Part shown: piece after piece, positions 1-6,800 of the stretch
Position numbering within the stretch: the first letter of the stretch is position 1
Layout of the letters: every line of letters starts with the position of its first letter
Origin: Gammaproteobacteria bacterium
GTDB taxonomy: Bacteria > Pseudomonadota > Gammaproteobacteria > SZUA-229
Length of the DNA stretch: 12,543 nt
Assembly (NCBI GenBank): GCA_026197015.1
Contig: JAPHRB010000044.1
Location: 1-12,543 of the forward strand
Reading direction: 5' to 3'
Program-made: the position numbers and the translations under genes
The notes under the pieces: model-generated
The model's database searches: none
Seen by the model: the letters and a program-made list of their open reading frames with translations, nothing else
Told to the model about the DNA's origin: nothing

Positions 1-319
1 ATTCATCCCACAGGACCTGTGCCTGATAAAAAAAGTCGAAGCTTCTATTGCCTGCATTCTGATGAATCCCGAAGAATCCCTTCAGCATCTCCCTGTAAGG
101 ATCGTTCGAAAAGTCCATGTCATCGGGGAGTTCTTTAAGATCTTCTTCCGGCAGGGCATAGAAACCTTCTTTTGCATAAAAAACAATGTCATTGCCTGCC
201 GCCAAATACTCGCCCCATACTTCCCTGATTACTGCCGTCTGTTCAAACTCGGGATAAGAAACCCGCAGTCCTTCTGCCAGGGGGTATGGAGTTTGTGTCC
301 ATTCCTGTGTGTATTCCAT
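1..319 (-). CDS. Unrecognised protein, cut by the window edge
   Basis: This leftward frame stays open from an ATG at 319 to the window edge, giving 106 codons of a hydrophilic, acidic and aromatic-rich protein (for example the segment EEDLKELPDDMDF and later HQNAGNRSFDFF). I recognise no family, signal peptide or membrane segment in the visible part. There is no convincing Shine-Dalgarno sequence in front of the ATG, so the exact start is uncertain; an in-frame stop lies only a short way upstream. The region has about 47% G+C against roughly 32-35% in the adjoining genes, which suggests a different history from the neighbouring small genes. It lies 74 bases after the end of the two-helix membrane protein and on the same strand, so it could be the last gene of that leftward group. 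I see a coding-like frame but infer nothing about function. Confidence 0.55.
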   Translation of the reverse strand, partial: MEYTQEWTQTPYPLAEGLRVSYPEFEQTAVIREVWGEYLAAGNDIVFYAKEGFYALPEEDLKELPDDMDFSNDPYREMLKGFFGIHQNAGNRSFDFFYQAQVLWDE

Positions 320-393
320 AAATTGGTGTCGGATATTATGGTTTCTAATGTTAGTGAATATTCTGTTCTGTCACGAACTTACTGCTTTTAATT

Positions 394-771
394 TTAACTC
401 TCGAAAACCCCAATATAATTAAGAAGGACCAATATCGCAGCAAATATTCCAGAGAAAATAAATAACCAATAAAAAATAATAGCTAAAGTCCTGTCAAATT
501 TGTTAGTGTTTCTATTAAGTAATTCAGAGTCTGCAAATAGTGAAGCTAATGGTGTTTTATTAAACTTTTTTATCAATGCATCTGGCATGGCCAGGGCCTG
601 GGCTGCATTAATTATGTTCCAGCCACTTATATATTCAAAACCTAATTCATCTCTTGTTTGCGGGTTATTTTTAAGCTTACGCACTGTGAATTGACTAAAA
701 AACAAAAACAGCATAAAAACAATCAGTGTTAACGTAATTAAAACACCTACGAGAACAGTAATGAGTGACAT
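394..771 (-). CDS. Small two-helix membrane protein (intact paralogue)
   Basis: A 125-residue protein with two hydrophobic stretches, about residues 5-26 and 95-119, enclosing a soluble loop of about 70 residues. The loop carries GFEYISGWNIINAAQAL, a segment repeated almost unchanged in the frameshifted paralogue at 845-1220, so this is a real protein family present in tandem. The arginine and lysine residues right after the first helix (RKLK) and the KKF stretch place the loop on the cytoplasmic side by the positive-inside rule. I do not recognise the family. No good Shine-Dalgarno sequence precedes the ATG. It is the fourth unit of a leftward group that begins with a peptidase-like gene at 2273. 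It could be a membrane-bound immunity or accessory protein for that gene, but this rests on position only. Confidence 0.75.
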   Translation of the reverse strand: MSLITVLVGVLITLTLIVFMLFLFFSQFTVRKLKNNPQTRDELGFEYISGWNIINAAQALAMPDALIKKFNKTPLASLFADSELLNRNTNKFDRTLAIIFYWLFIFSGIFAAILVLLNYIGVFES

Positions 772-844
772 TTAGGGTGTAATCCAGCTTATAATTTCGT
801 CAAAAGGGTAAATTGATTTCTGATTTCATATATTTTATTAATAT

Positions 845-1220
845 TTATAATAAATCTAGTCCATCTAAAATAACAAGAAGTATCATCGTTAAGTCTGAAA
901 ACGTTAACACCCAGTAAAATGTTGCACCTAATAATCTATCGAATTTAGTGGTATGTTGAAACAGTAATTCAGAATTTGCATAGAAAGCTGATAATTTGCT
1001 ATTTTCTAACTTTCTGCTCAAGGCTCTCGGTATTGATAATGCCTGAGCAGTATTAATGATGTCCCAGCCACTAAGGTATTCGAAACCAGGTGCATTTTTT
1101 AAGGCGTCATTTTTATCTAATTTTTTTTACAGTGATTTGCCCAAATAATATATATAGAATCATCGATATAAAACTACCGGCTAGCCCTATCGAAAACATT
1201 AAAGACTCAATGTTATTCAT
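845..1220 (-). pseudogene. Frameshifted paralogue of the two-helix membrane protein
   Basis: Reading leftward from an ATG at 1220, the frame gives one membrane helix and the segment GQITVKK, then stops early at 1113. Omitting one A from a run of eight A residues (T on the given strand, 1121-1128) restores a frame that runs to a stop at 845. It encodes about 125 residues including GFEYLSGWDIINTAQAL, NSELL and TKFDR. These match GFEYISGWNIINAAQAL, DSELL and NKFDR in the intact gene at 394-771, at the same positions. The second helix is also present. The copy is therefore a diverged duplicate broken by one extra base. The break could be a true mutation, a sequencing error in the homopolymer, or a slippage site giving some full-length product. 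A longer start at 1298 in the same frame is less likely, because it would overlap the end of the next upstream gene. Confidence 0.75.
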
Positions 1221-1257
1221 AGGTTTAACTTCAAAATAATTAATAACATAAAAATAT

Positions 1258-1767
1258 CTAGCTTTTATAAATCTTAATTTCAATAATAATACTGTCATTT
1301 AAAGACGCATAAGTAATGTAAAACTCATCATATTGCTTATTGTTAATGTTAAGCGTGACTGGCTCAGGTGTTAATACCAGATCTTTCTTTGATATAAAGC
1401 TTTTCAGAATCTGTGCTTCTTCTTTATCTAACACTATATTCGCAAGTGTATTGATATGCTGTTTAATGTCTAACTTATCATCAGATGGGTAGGGGCCAAC
1501 TAGCATAACCGCGTGTAGACCATGATGATTACAGGCCCAGTGCTGAATTGAAATTAAATTGCCAGTGCTTGTAATTATCTGTGCTGTATTATCAGCTTTA
1601 TTATAGTTTAAATTACTTACCAGTTTGTTATCTGTATAACGAGCTGGCTTAAAGTAGGTGTTGTCATATACGCAGCTGGTTGTTGCACATGCAGGCTGAA
1701 AGCTCATTAGCGATGCAAAGGCTAATGAAATACTAATTTGTTTTATTTTATTTAATGTCATTATCAT
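1258..1767 (-). CDS. Exported protein of unknown function, partner of the peptidase-like gene
   Basis: A 169-residue protein whose first 28 residues form a classical Sec signal peptide: a lysine-bearing start, a hydrophobic core (ISISLAFASLMSF) and a small-residue cleavage site after PACA. There is no clear lipobox, so a soluble periplasmic product is likely. The mature part is about 140 residues with cysteines at about 32 and 79 that could form a disulphide, a WACNHHG segment and a predicted mix of strands and helices; I do not recognise the family. Two starts are possible, ATG at 1767 or 1761, neither with a strong ribosome site. Only 8 bases separate it from the stop of the peptidase-like gene, so the two are probably translated from one message. 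A periplasmic immunity or inhibitor role is attractive but is inferred from context only. Confidence 0.8.
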   Translation of the reverse strand: MIMTLNKIKQISISLAFASLMSFQPACATTSCVYDNTYFKPARYTDNKLVSNLNYNKADNTAQIITSTGNLISIQHWACNHHGLHAVMLVGPYPSDDKLDIKQHINTLANIVLDKEEAQILKSFISKKDLVLTPEPVTLNINNKQYDEFYITYASLNDSIIIEIKIYKS

Positions 1768-1775
1768 AAAAATGT

Positions 1776-2273
1776 CTAAGGTTGTGGAATTGCAATATGG
1801 TAAGCAGGGTCACCAGGTGGTGTAAGAAATATAGATACTCTGGAGTCCTTCTGTACTTCAGTTTCAAACTTTTTTCTAAGAGCTAGATTAATACTACTGG
1901 GTGCAATATCAACAACATTCAACTTTTTAGGATCTGCAGCATGTTTAGATACTTTGCCAGGTCCAATTTTGTTGATTTTGGCAGTCATACCACTAATAAT
2001 TTGTACTTGTGTTTTGCCTGAGGTTTTGAGAGCACTAAATTCATCAATCACTTTATCACCATGCTGACCATAGAGTTTTTTCTGATGTGCTACGCCATGA
2101 CGGGTGATGTTTTCATACATGATTCTCGCCTGATCTGCTGCAGTTCGGCCAGCACTGGTAATTGTGACTTGAGTTACACCTGATTTTTTAAGAATTTCAG
2201 TAATGACTTTTTTTGTATATGCCGAAACTGTAGCGGCATCACGGGTTGGATTAGAGAAGTTGATTACGGGCAT
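1776..2273 (-). CDS. Peptidase M15-like (D,D-/L,D-carboxypeptidase fold) protein, possible peptidoglycan hydrolase
   Basis: A 165-residue protein made of a single domain. The TSAGRTAADQAR segment (about 39-50), SKHAAD with His111, the VVDIAP segment with Asp122 and the C-terminal YHI with His159 form a His-Asp-His pattern in the order expected for zinc ligands of the M15/VanY-like fold, in which the SxH and D motifs precede a final H. Members of that fold cut peptide stems of peptidoglycan. The usual tryptophan-histidine pair is replaced by tyrosine-histidine, so this is a divergent subgroup. There is no signal peptide, so reaching peptidoglycan would need a secretion machine, lysis or fusion delivery. 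The start is supported by AGGAAA at 2281-2286, 7 bases from the ATG. It heads the leftward group and is followed 8 bases later by an exported protein, an arrangement seen in effector/immunity pairs and in phage-derived lysis genes. Enzyme fold: fairly sure; role: inferred. Confidence 0.7.
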   Translation of the reverse strand: MPVINFSNPTRDAATVSAYTKKVITEILKKSGVTQVTITSAGRTAADQARIMYENITRHGVAHQKKLYGQHGDKVIDEFSALKTSGKTQVQIISGMTAKINKIGPGKVSKHAADPKKLNVVDIAPSSINLALRKKFETEVQKDSRVSIFLTPPGDPAYHIAIPQP

Positions 2274-2677
2274 TAAAAGCTTTCCTGCTAATTTAATTAA
2301 CTATGATAAAGATAGTAAATGAACTGAGAGTAATACGGTATCAGATTTTTCTGAAAATGTAATATTTGACGGATATTAACAAAAACACCTAAAAACCGTC
2401 ACACCAGCATGCCTGTAGCTGAAACCCAGCGACCTTAACTACCTAAAAAATAATCTTCAATTGATCAAAAAACAAACAAAACCCCCTATAAAACAACACT
2501 AACTCACTAATTGTCAAAGAGATTAGGGTACATAATGTATGGTTTTTGCTGTTTTTGTGATAATGTCGATAAATCATTTCAGAAAACATGAAACGGCTTA
2601 GCTAACGGAAGCTAGAACTATAAGTAGAATCAGTTATAAGGAATAACCCCTGAATCAACAGCAGGGGATGACATGAT
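2274..2677. other. Divergent intergenic region
   Basis: This gap of 404 bases separates the leftward peptidase-like gene from the rightward MazG-like gene, so both must take promoters from it. It is AT-rich and has no open frame that looks coding. I find no pair of hexamers with good spacing: TTGATC at 2461 and TATAAA at 2487 are 20 bases apart, and TTGTCA near 2511 lacks a convincing partner. The only firm structure is the hairpin next to the MazG-like start, listed separately. Confidence 0.5.
2647..2667 (+). promoter_or_regulatory. Hairpin overlapping the ribosome-binding site of the MazG-like gene
   Basis: CCCCTG at 2647-2652 and CAGGGG at 2662-2667 form a perfect 6-base stem with a 9-base loop. 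The right arm contains AGGGG, the only plausible Shine-Dalgarno sequence for the ATG at 2678 (10 bases away). In the messenger RNA the stem would hide the ribosome site, so it could limit translation. The stem is G+C-rich in an AT-rich leader, which makes chance less likely but does not exclude it. No run of T follows, so it is not an intrinsic terminator. Confidence 0.4.
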
Positions 2678-3037
2678 ATGAGTAGTGAAGGAATAAATGA
2701 ATTAAAGTTACGTTTACGTGACTTCGCAGAAGCTCGCGACTGGGATCAGTTTCACTCGCCCAAAAACCTCTCTATGGCCCTCAGTGCCGAAGTGGCAGAA
2801 ATCGTTGAACACTTTCAATGGCTCACCGAAGAACAAAGCAAAACTCTCCCCAAAGTTAAACTAAAAGAAGTAGAAACAGAATTAGCCGATACATTCATAT
2901 ATTTAGTGCGTTTAGCCGATAAGCTCGATATTGATTTACTCAAAGCCGCAGAAGACAAAATAACGGGTAATGAGCAGCGCTATCCTGTAGATAAGGCTAA
3001 AGGTAATGCTAAAAAGTATACGGAGCTTGATGGATGA
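2678..3037 (+). CDS. MazG-like nucleotide pyrophosphohydrolase (dCTPase / DCTPP1-like)
   Basis: A 119-residue all-alpha protein of the MazG-like superfamily, which hydrolyses nucleoside triphosphates to the monophosphate and pyrophosphate with magnesium. The signature ExxE...ExxD is visible as Glu38-x-x-Glu41 and Glu68-x-x-Asp71. The N-terminal ARDWDQFHSPKNL segment (about 19-31) closely resembles the ERDWEQFH segment of the RS21-C6/DCTPP1 group, which prefers dCTP and 5-substituted dCTPs, so deoxycytidine triphosphates are the best substrate guess. The length is normal for the single-domain form. The ribosome site lies within a small hairpin. It sits 92 bases ahead of the ATPase gene, with no terminator visible between them, so it may share transcription with the defence-type island, though many genomes carry this gene alone. 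Family: sure. Substrate: inferred. Confidence 0.9.
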   Translation: MSSEGINELKLRLRDFAEARDWDQFHSPKNLSMALSAEVAEIVEHFQWLTEEQSKTLPKVKLKEVETELADTFIYLVRLADKLDIDLLKAAEDKITGNEQRYPVDKAKGNAKKYTELDG

Positions 3038-3129
3038 TGCTGGTAAGCAAAAGGCAAGATTTTTCCCTGTTTTTCCACGATATGAATAATTACACGTATC
3101 TATTGAATTTAAATGATAGGGCATAATCT

Positions 3130-5055
3130 ATGGCTGAATGGAAGTTTGTAGTTAAGTCGCGAAATCAGAAATCGCGTGAGGCAATGCAGGGTGAGTTTTT
3201 TGCAAATTCAAGTATTGATGATGAAACACATGCATTAATACGTGAGTCTATTCAGAACTCACTGGATGCGCGTATAAGAGAAAGGGATGAACCTGTACGT
3301 GTTCGTTTTGGGCTGTCAGGTGATAAGCCAGCAACTACGGATATGATTTCTAGTTATATTTCTAAGAATGCATGGCAGCATTTTCATTCTGGTAATAGTG
3401 GCCTACTTGATCCACCAGATATTAACACTCCTTGTAATTATCTTACTTACGAAGATTTCGGCACATCAGGATTAACTGGTGATGTAATGCAGAGTGATTT
3501 TATAGAGAATTCAAAAAATTCTTTTTATTTTTTTATGCGTGCTGAAGGTCAGTCTGGTAAATCGGGTGATGAGCGTGGGCGCTGGGGTGTCGGTAAATTT
3601 GTATTTCCTCATGCTTCTGCCATAAGAAGCTTCTTTATGTTTACAGTGCGTCACGATGATCAGAAACAGATGATGGCTGGGCAGTGCATTTTAAAATCAC
3701 ATGTAGTTGATGATATACCATACACACCAGATGGCTGGTTTGGTGATTTTGAAGATGACGGTTTCCAGCTTCCTGATGAAAATTATGCAGCCACAGAAAA
3801 ACTGTGTAATGACTTTGGGTTAATTCGTAAAAATGATGAAACAGGTTTATCAATTGTCATACCGTATGTTAGTGATGAGTTTTCATTAAAAGGTATCGCT
3901 GATAATGTTATTCGAGAATACTTTTATCCCATACTAAAAGGTCAACTTGAAGTTCTTGTAGAACAGCCCGGTGAAAGCGTCAAAATTGATAAAACATTTC
4001 TATCGAATGAATTTAATGGAAATGGTTATAGACCAGATTCTGTAACACAGTCAATGATTGATATAGCCATGAGTGTTATTGATATTAAGGATGAGGAAAG
4101 AATAATACTAAACTGTCCAGAGAAGCCACGGCAACCAAAATGGAGTACACGAATTGATTCCGAACTTGCAGAGAAGATAAGGACAGGTCTAGAAAAAACA
4201 GACGGTATAGTCGCGCTTAGAGTTCCGCTCTATGTCCGTAGAAAGAAATCACAGGCAGTTGAAACCTGTTTTGATATGTATATAAGAAAGGATGAGGTTT
4301 CAGGTGATGGCAGGCCATTATATATACGTGAAGGTATAAAAATACCTGAGATAAATTCCCGTGCAGCACGTGGTTATAGTTGCCTTACGATTATTGAAGA
4401 TGGTCCAATAGCGTCAATGCTTGGTGATGCGGAAAATCCTGCTCATACTGAGTGGGAAAAGAATTCATCAAACTATAAAAGTAAATATGACTGGGGTCCG
4501 AGCACAATAGATTTTTTACGCAGTTGTCTGACAGGTGTAGTTCATTTATTAAGTGAGTCTGAAGAAGAAGAGGACCGTAATGTTCTGTCCGATATCTTCT
4601 TTATAGATCAGCCAGAAAATGATGATGATGTACCAGATATTAGAAAGCAGAAGCGTAAAAAGCCAGATGAAGGCGAAGATGATCCTGAAAAAATAAAAAT
4701 TGATAAGAAAGGTGTTATCAGGCGATATAATTTGAACAGAATAGAAGGTGGCTTTGCAATACATCAGGCAAAAGATAGCTCGCCTGATCAATATATTTAT
4801 AAAGTTAAAGTGGCTTACGATAGAGCAAAAGGTAATCCATGGAATAAATACTCACCTAATGACTTTACCTTTGATGAAAAAAGTACTGCTTTAAAAATAG
4901 AAGTTGATGGAATTGACCAGGTAAAAAGTGCACGAAATGTAATTGCATTTAGAACAGCTCAACCAGGGTTTGTTTTAAAAGTGACGGGCTTTGATATAAA
5001 TCGCGACATCATTGTCGATGTGCAGGCAAAGGAGATTGTCAATGAAGCGGTTTAA
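3130..5055 (+). CDS. GHKL (MutL/Hsp90/MORC-like) ATPase of a restriction-associated operon
   Basis: A 641-residue protein with an N-terminal Bergerat-fold ATPase domain. The N box is ESIQNSLDA (Glu39, Asn43), the second motif is DFGTSG (Asp109-Gly114) and the glycine-rich lid motif is GRWGVGK (150-156). These are the magnesium, adenine and phosphate sites of the GHKL superfamily, and the acidic Glu39 is the expected general base. A second domain to about residue 475 resembles the transducer region in position. A highly charged linker (about 477-530, with runs of Glu/Asp then Lys/Arg) leads to a C-terminal beta-rich domain. There is no histidine-kinase module and no signal peptide, so it is a cytoplasmic conformational ATPase. 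AGGG at 3118-3121 serves the ATG. The last 14 bases overlap the next gene. GHKL ATPases of this sort are known in restriction-modification operons and are related to eukaryotic MORC proteins; their mechanism there is unresolved. Superfamily: sure. Role in DNA defence: inferred from neighbours. Confidence 0.85.
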   Translation: MAEWKFVVKSRNQKSREAMQGEFFANSSIDDETHALIRESIQNSLDARIRERDEPVRVRFGLSGDKPATTDMISSYISKNAWQHFHSGNSGLLDPPDINTPCNYLTYEDFGTSGLTGDVMQSDFIENSKNSFYFFMRAEGQSGKSGDERGRWGVGKFVFPHASAIRSFFMFTVRHDDQKQMMAGQCILKSHVVDDIPYTPDGWFGDFEDDGFQLPDENYAATEKLCNDFGLIRKNDETGLSIVIPYVSDEFSLKGIADNVIREYFYPILKGQLEVLVEQPGESVKIDKTFLSNEFNGNGYRPDSVTQSMIDIAMSVIDIKDEERIILNCPEKPRQPKWSTRIDSELAEKIRTGLEKTDGIVALRVPLYVRRKKSQAVETCFDMYIRKDEVSGDGRPLYIREGIKIPEINSRAARGYSCLTIIEDGPIASMLGDAENPAHTEWEKNSSNYKSKYDWGPSTIDFLRSCLTGVVHLLSESEEEEDRNVLSDIFFIDQPENDDDVPDIRKQKRKKPDEGEDDPEKIKIDKKGVIRRYNLNRIEGGFAIHQAKDSSPDQYIYKVKVAYDRAKGNPWNKYSPNDFTFDEKSTALKIEVDGIDQVKSARNVIAFRTAQPGFVLKVTGFDINRDIIVDVQAKEIVNEAV

Positions 5056-5797
5056 TTATACAGGTCGTATGCGCATACTACAGACAGATATTCATGTCAG
5101 TCTAAATCATCATGAGGGGCAGCTACCAAATTTTAGTATTGTCGTGGATCTTGAAAATTATGGTTTACCCGCAGAATCATTAATTATTATAGAAGCGTAT
5201 CAGTCAACACGCTGGATGCGGTTTTCACTAGGTAAAGTTGGGCTTATACAGAATGATGTAAAGCTGGTGTTATCAGACTTTGATGACATAGATCATCTTC
5301 GTTTCCGTGTAAAAATAATTGAAGAAGAAACAGGTAAGCTGCTCGCATTAGCGAATGGTGTACACCCTATTACCGAAGGTGAAGATATAAATGAAAACCA
5401 GAGAAGCATTCTACCTGTTAGAAGCACAGACCTGGCTGCCTATGGTGTCTGCTGGAAGCTTGATTACAATGAAGATGTGACGTTGCTAATAGAAAAATGC
5501 CTGGGTGGAAAAGAGCAGGTTGTAAGATCAGATATATTTAAATCATTAATATTACCTTCTGCAATGCGTGAAATATTAAATTGCTTGGTAAAGGATGAAT
5601 GGGATGATGAGCTGGATGATACATCAGACTGGAAAACAAAATGGTTGTTATTCGTCAAGCAGTTGGGCGGATCAATGCCAGACAAAGGTAAAGATGCCGA
5701 TAACATAGACTGGGTAGATGAGGCAGTGCGTCGCCTTGTTGACAAGATGGGAAATCGTAACGTATTTATAGAAAACTTCGAAGAGAGGATCTGGTAA
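5042..5797 (+). CDS. Unrecognised operon protein between GHKL ATPase and DUF6339-like gene
   Basis: A 251-residue acidic cytoplasmic protein that I cannot place in a family. The start at 5042 is chosen over an earlier in-frame ATG at 5012 because AAGGAG (5029-5034) lies 7 bases before it, and because the shorter start overlaps the ATPase gene by only 14 bases. The first 110 residues alternate hydrophobic and charged residues (SLIIIEAYQSTRWMRFSLG, LRFRVKIIEEE) and look like a beta-sandwich. The rest (about 120-251) looks helical with conserved-looking tryptophans and a DEWDDELDD acidic patch. No nuclease, helicase or nucleotide-binding motif is evident. Its stop codon overlaps the next start (TAATG), so it is translationally coupled on both sides, which argues for a stoichiometric complex with the ATPase and the DUF6339-like protein. 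Function unknown. Confidence 0.85.
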   Translation: MKRFNYTGRMRILQTDIHVSLNHHEGQLPNFSIVVDLENYGLPAESLIIIEAYQSTRWMRFSLGKVGLIQNDVKLVLSDFDDIDHLRFRVKIIEEETGKLLALANGVHPITEGEDINENQRSILPVRSTDLAAYGVCWKLDYNEDVTLLIEKCLGGKEQVVRSDIFKSLILPSAMREILNCLVKDEWDDELDDTSDWKTKWLLFVKQLGGSMPDKGKDADNIDWVDEAVRRLVDKMGNRNVFIENFEERIW

Positions 5798-6513
5798 TGG
5801 AAATTATGAGATTTAATAGCGAAGGTATAAAACGTTTTGGGCAATACCTTGATAGTTTAACAACAGATATGCCTGAATCATTTCCAGAGCTTTTATTAAC
5901 AGAAGATCAGTATATTGAAGTTGTTGGTAGTGATTCATCAAAATTAGATAACATAGACTTAACAGATAAATTAAAAGCAGCTGCTGTGCTCAATGAAATA
6001 GTTGAAGAAACGGAACAGGATTCAGCTGAAAGAGATGCAGGTTTATGGACATGGGTGAGCTGTTATTTATTTAAAACCTTATGTTCAAAAGATAAAAGTG
6101 GTAGATACAAACCAGGTCAAAGAGCTAAATGGTTAGCAGAGCCAGGTAATCATCAACGTTATTATCGCCATTATCTTGCAAGCATCTGGTTAATTTACAG
6201 AGCACACCAGGATGAACCAGAAAGGACGCGTGCATTATTAAGTGGTCCGGTTAATACACCAGGTGATATTTTTGAGCAAATAGCATCAAGAATAGAACTG
6301 GTTAGAAATCCACAGATTATGAGCTTAACTCGATTACTTTACTGGGATGATGAAAAACAAACAAAGAAAAGAGGCTCTGGTGGTAAAGGGCCGGGTAGCC
6401 CCAGACGTTTTGCAGATATTTTGTCACAGTATGAGCGAACATGGGATTTATTTTCTGTAAGTGTAGATGAACTTGCTGGGTTATTGCCTGATGAGTTCAG
6501 TAAATTTATTTGA
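5797..6513 (+). CDS. DUF6339-like protein
   Basis: A 238-residue soluble protein. The central and C-terminal parts carry GLWTWVSCYLF (82-92), KPGQRAKWL (105-113), RYYRHYLASIWLIYRAH (121-137), ARGV-type ALLSGPVNTPGDIFEQIASR (146-165) and KRGSGGKGPGSPRRFADIL (191-209). From memory this set of motifs is that of DUF6339, a family found beside GHKL ATPases, Z1 ATPases and cytosine methyltransferases; I could not check it. The run of basic residues around 186-204 with several glycines suggests binding of nucleic acid or phosphate. The ATG shares a base with the stop of the preceding gene, and GAGG at 5785-5788 supports it. No catalytic motif is known to me. Together with its two upstream partners it forms the tightly coupled half of the island. 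Confidence 0.7.
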   Translation: MEIMRFNSEGIKRFGQYLDSLTTDMPESFPELLLTEDQYIEVVGSDSSKLDNIDLTDKLKAAAVLNEIVEETEQDSAERDAGLWTWVSCYLFKTLCSKDKSGRYKPGQRAKWLAEPGNHQRYYRHYLASIWLIYRAHQDEPERTRALLSGPVNTPGDIFEQIASRIELVRNPQIMSLTRLLYWDDEKQTKKRGSGGKGPGSPRRFADILSQYERTWDLFSVSVDELAGLLPDEFSKFI

Positions 6514-6800
6514 TTATAAATTCCTAGCTTAACAGGTGAAAAATATTTTCAGCGAAAGATTGGGAACAGGTCATTCCTTGGCATATTTTACTTCGATGGA
6601 GTGAAAATGATTACTTTATGCCAGTTAATAAATTTAATATCCTAGTCGTAGCAAAGTTCAGTGGGGCAGGTCTTGAGTTTTGCTTCTAAATTATAAAGCA
6701 TAGACAAAATACAATACCTGACCACGTGTTTTACGTGCAACCATGAATATGAAATTATTGAGTTTAATGGTAGTTCAACTACTAATATTAGGAGTGGATA
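6514..6800 (+). other. Gap before the restriction endonuclease gene
   Basis: This 287-base interval breaks the otherwise compact island and probably carries the promoter for the restriction gene, but I see no hexamer pair with good spacing. A frame from 6540 to a stop at 6687-6689 stays open for 49 codons and gives a protein-like, tryptophan-rich translation (for example WEQVIPWHILLRW). It follows a stop codon directly, has no suitable start before its middle methionine and matches no family I know, so I treat it as a possible gene remnant and not as a gene. Confidence 0.4.

Noticed and set aside
62..391. Rightward open frame of 109 codons at the left edge
   Set aside because: It is the complement of the leftward frame at 1-319, which has the more protein-like composition; the rightward translation is cysteine- and phenylalanine-rich with no ribosome site.
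394..2273. Prophage lysis cassette (endolysin, spanin, holin)
   Set aside because: The two-helix proteins have a loop of about 70 residues between helices, unlike usual holins, and no phage structural gene is near; it remains an alternative but not a call.
2461..2492. Sigma-70 promoter TTGATC / TATAAA
   Set aside because: The spacer is 20 bases, too long for a normal promoter.
5012..5041. Earlier ATG for the 251-residue protein
   Set aside because: It would add 10 basic residues inside the ATPase gene without a ribosome site, while ATG 5042 has AAGGAG at 7 bases.
5464..5844. Leftward open frame of 126 codons
   Set aside because: It lies opposite the coupled 251-residue gene and gives a serine-rich low-complexity translation, typical of an antisense shadow.
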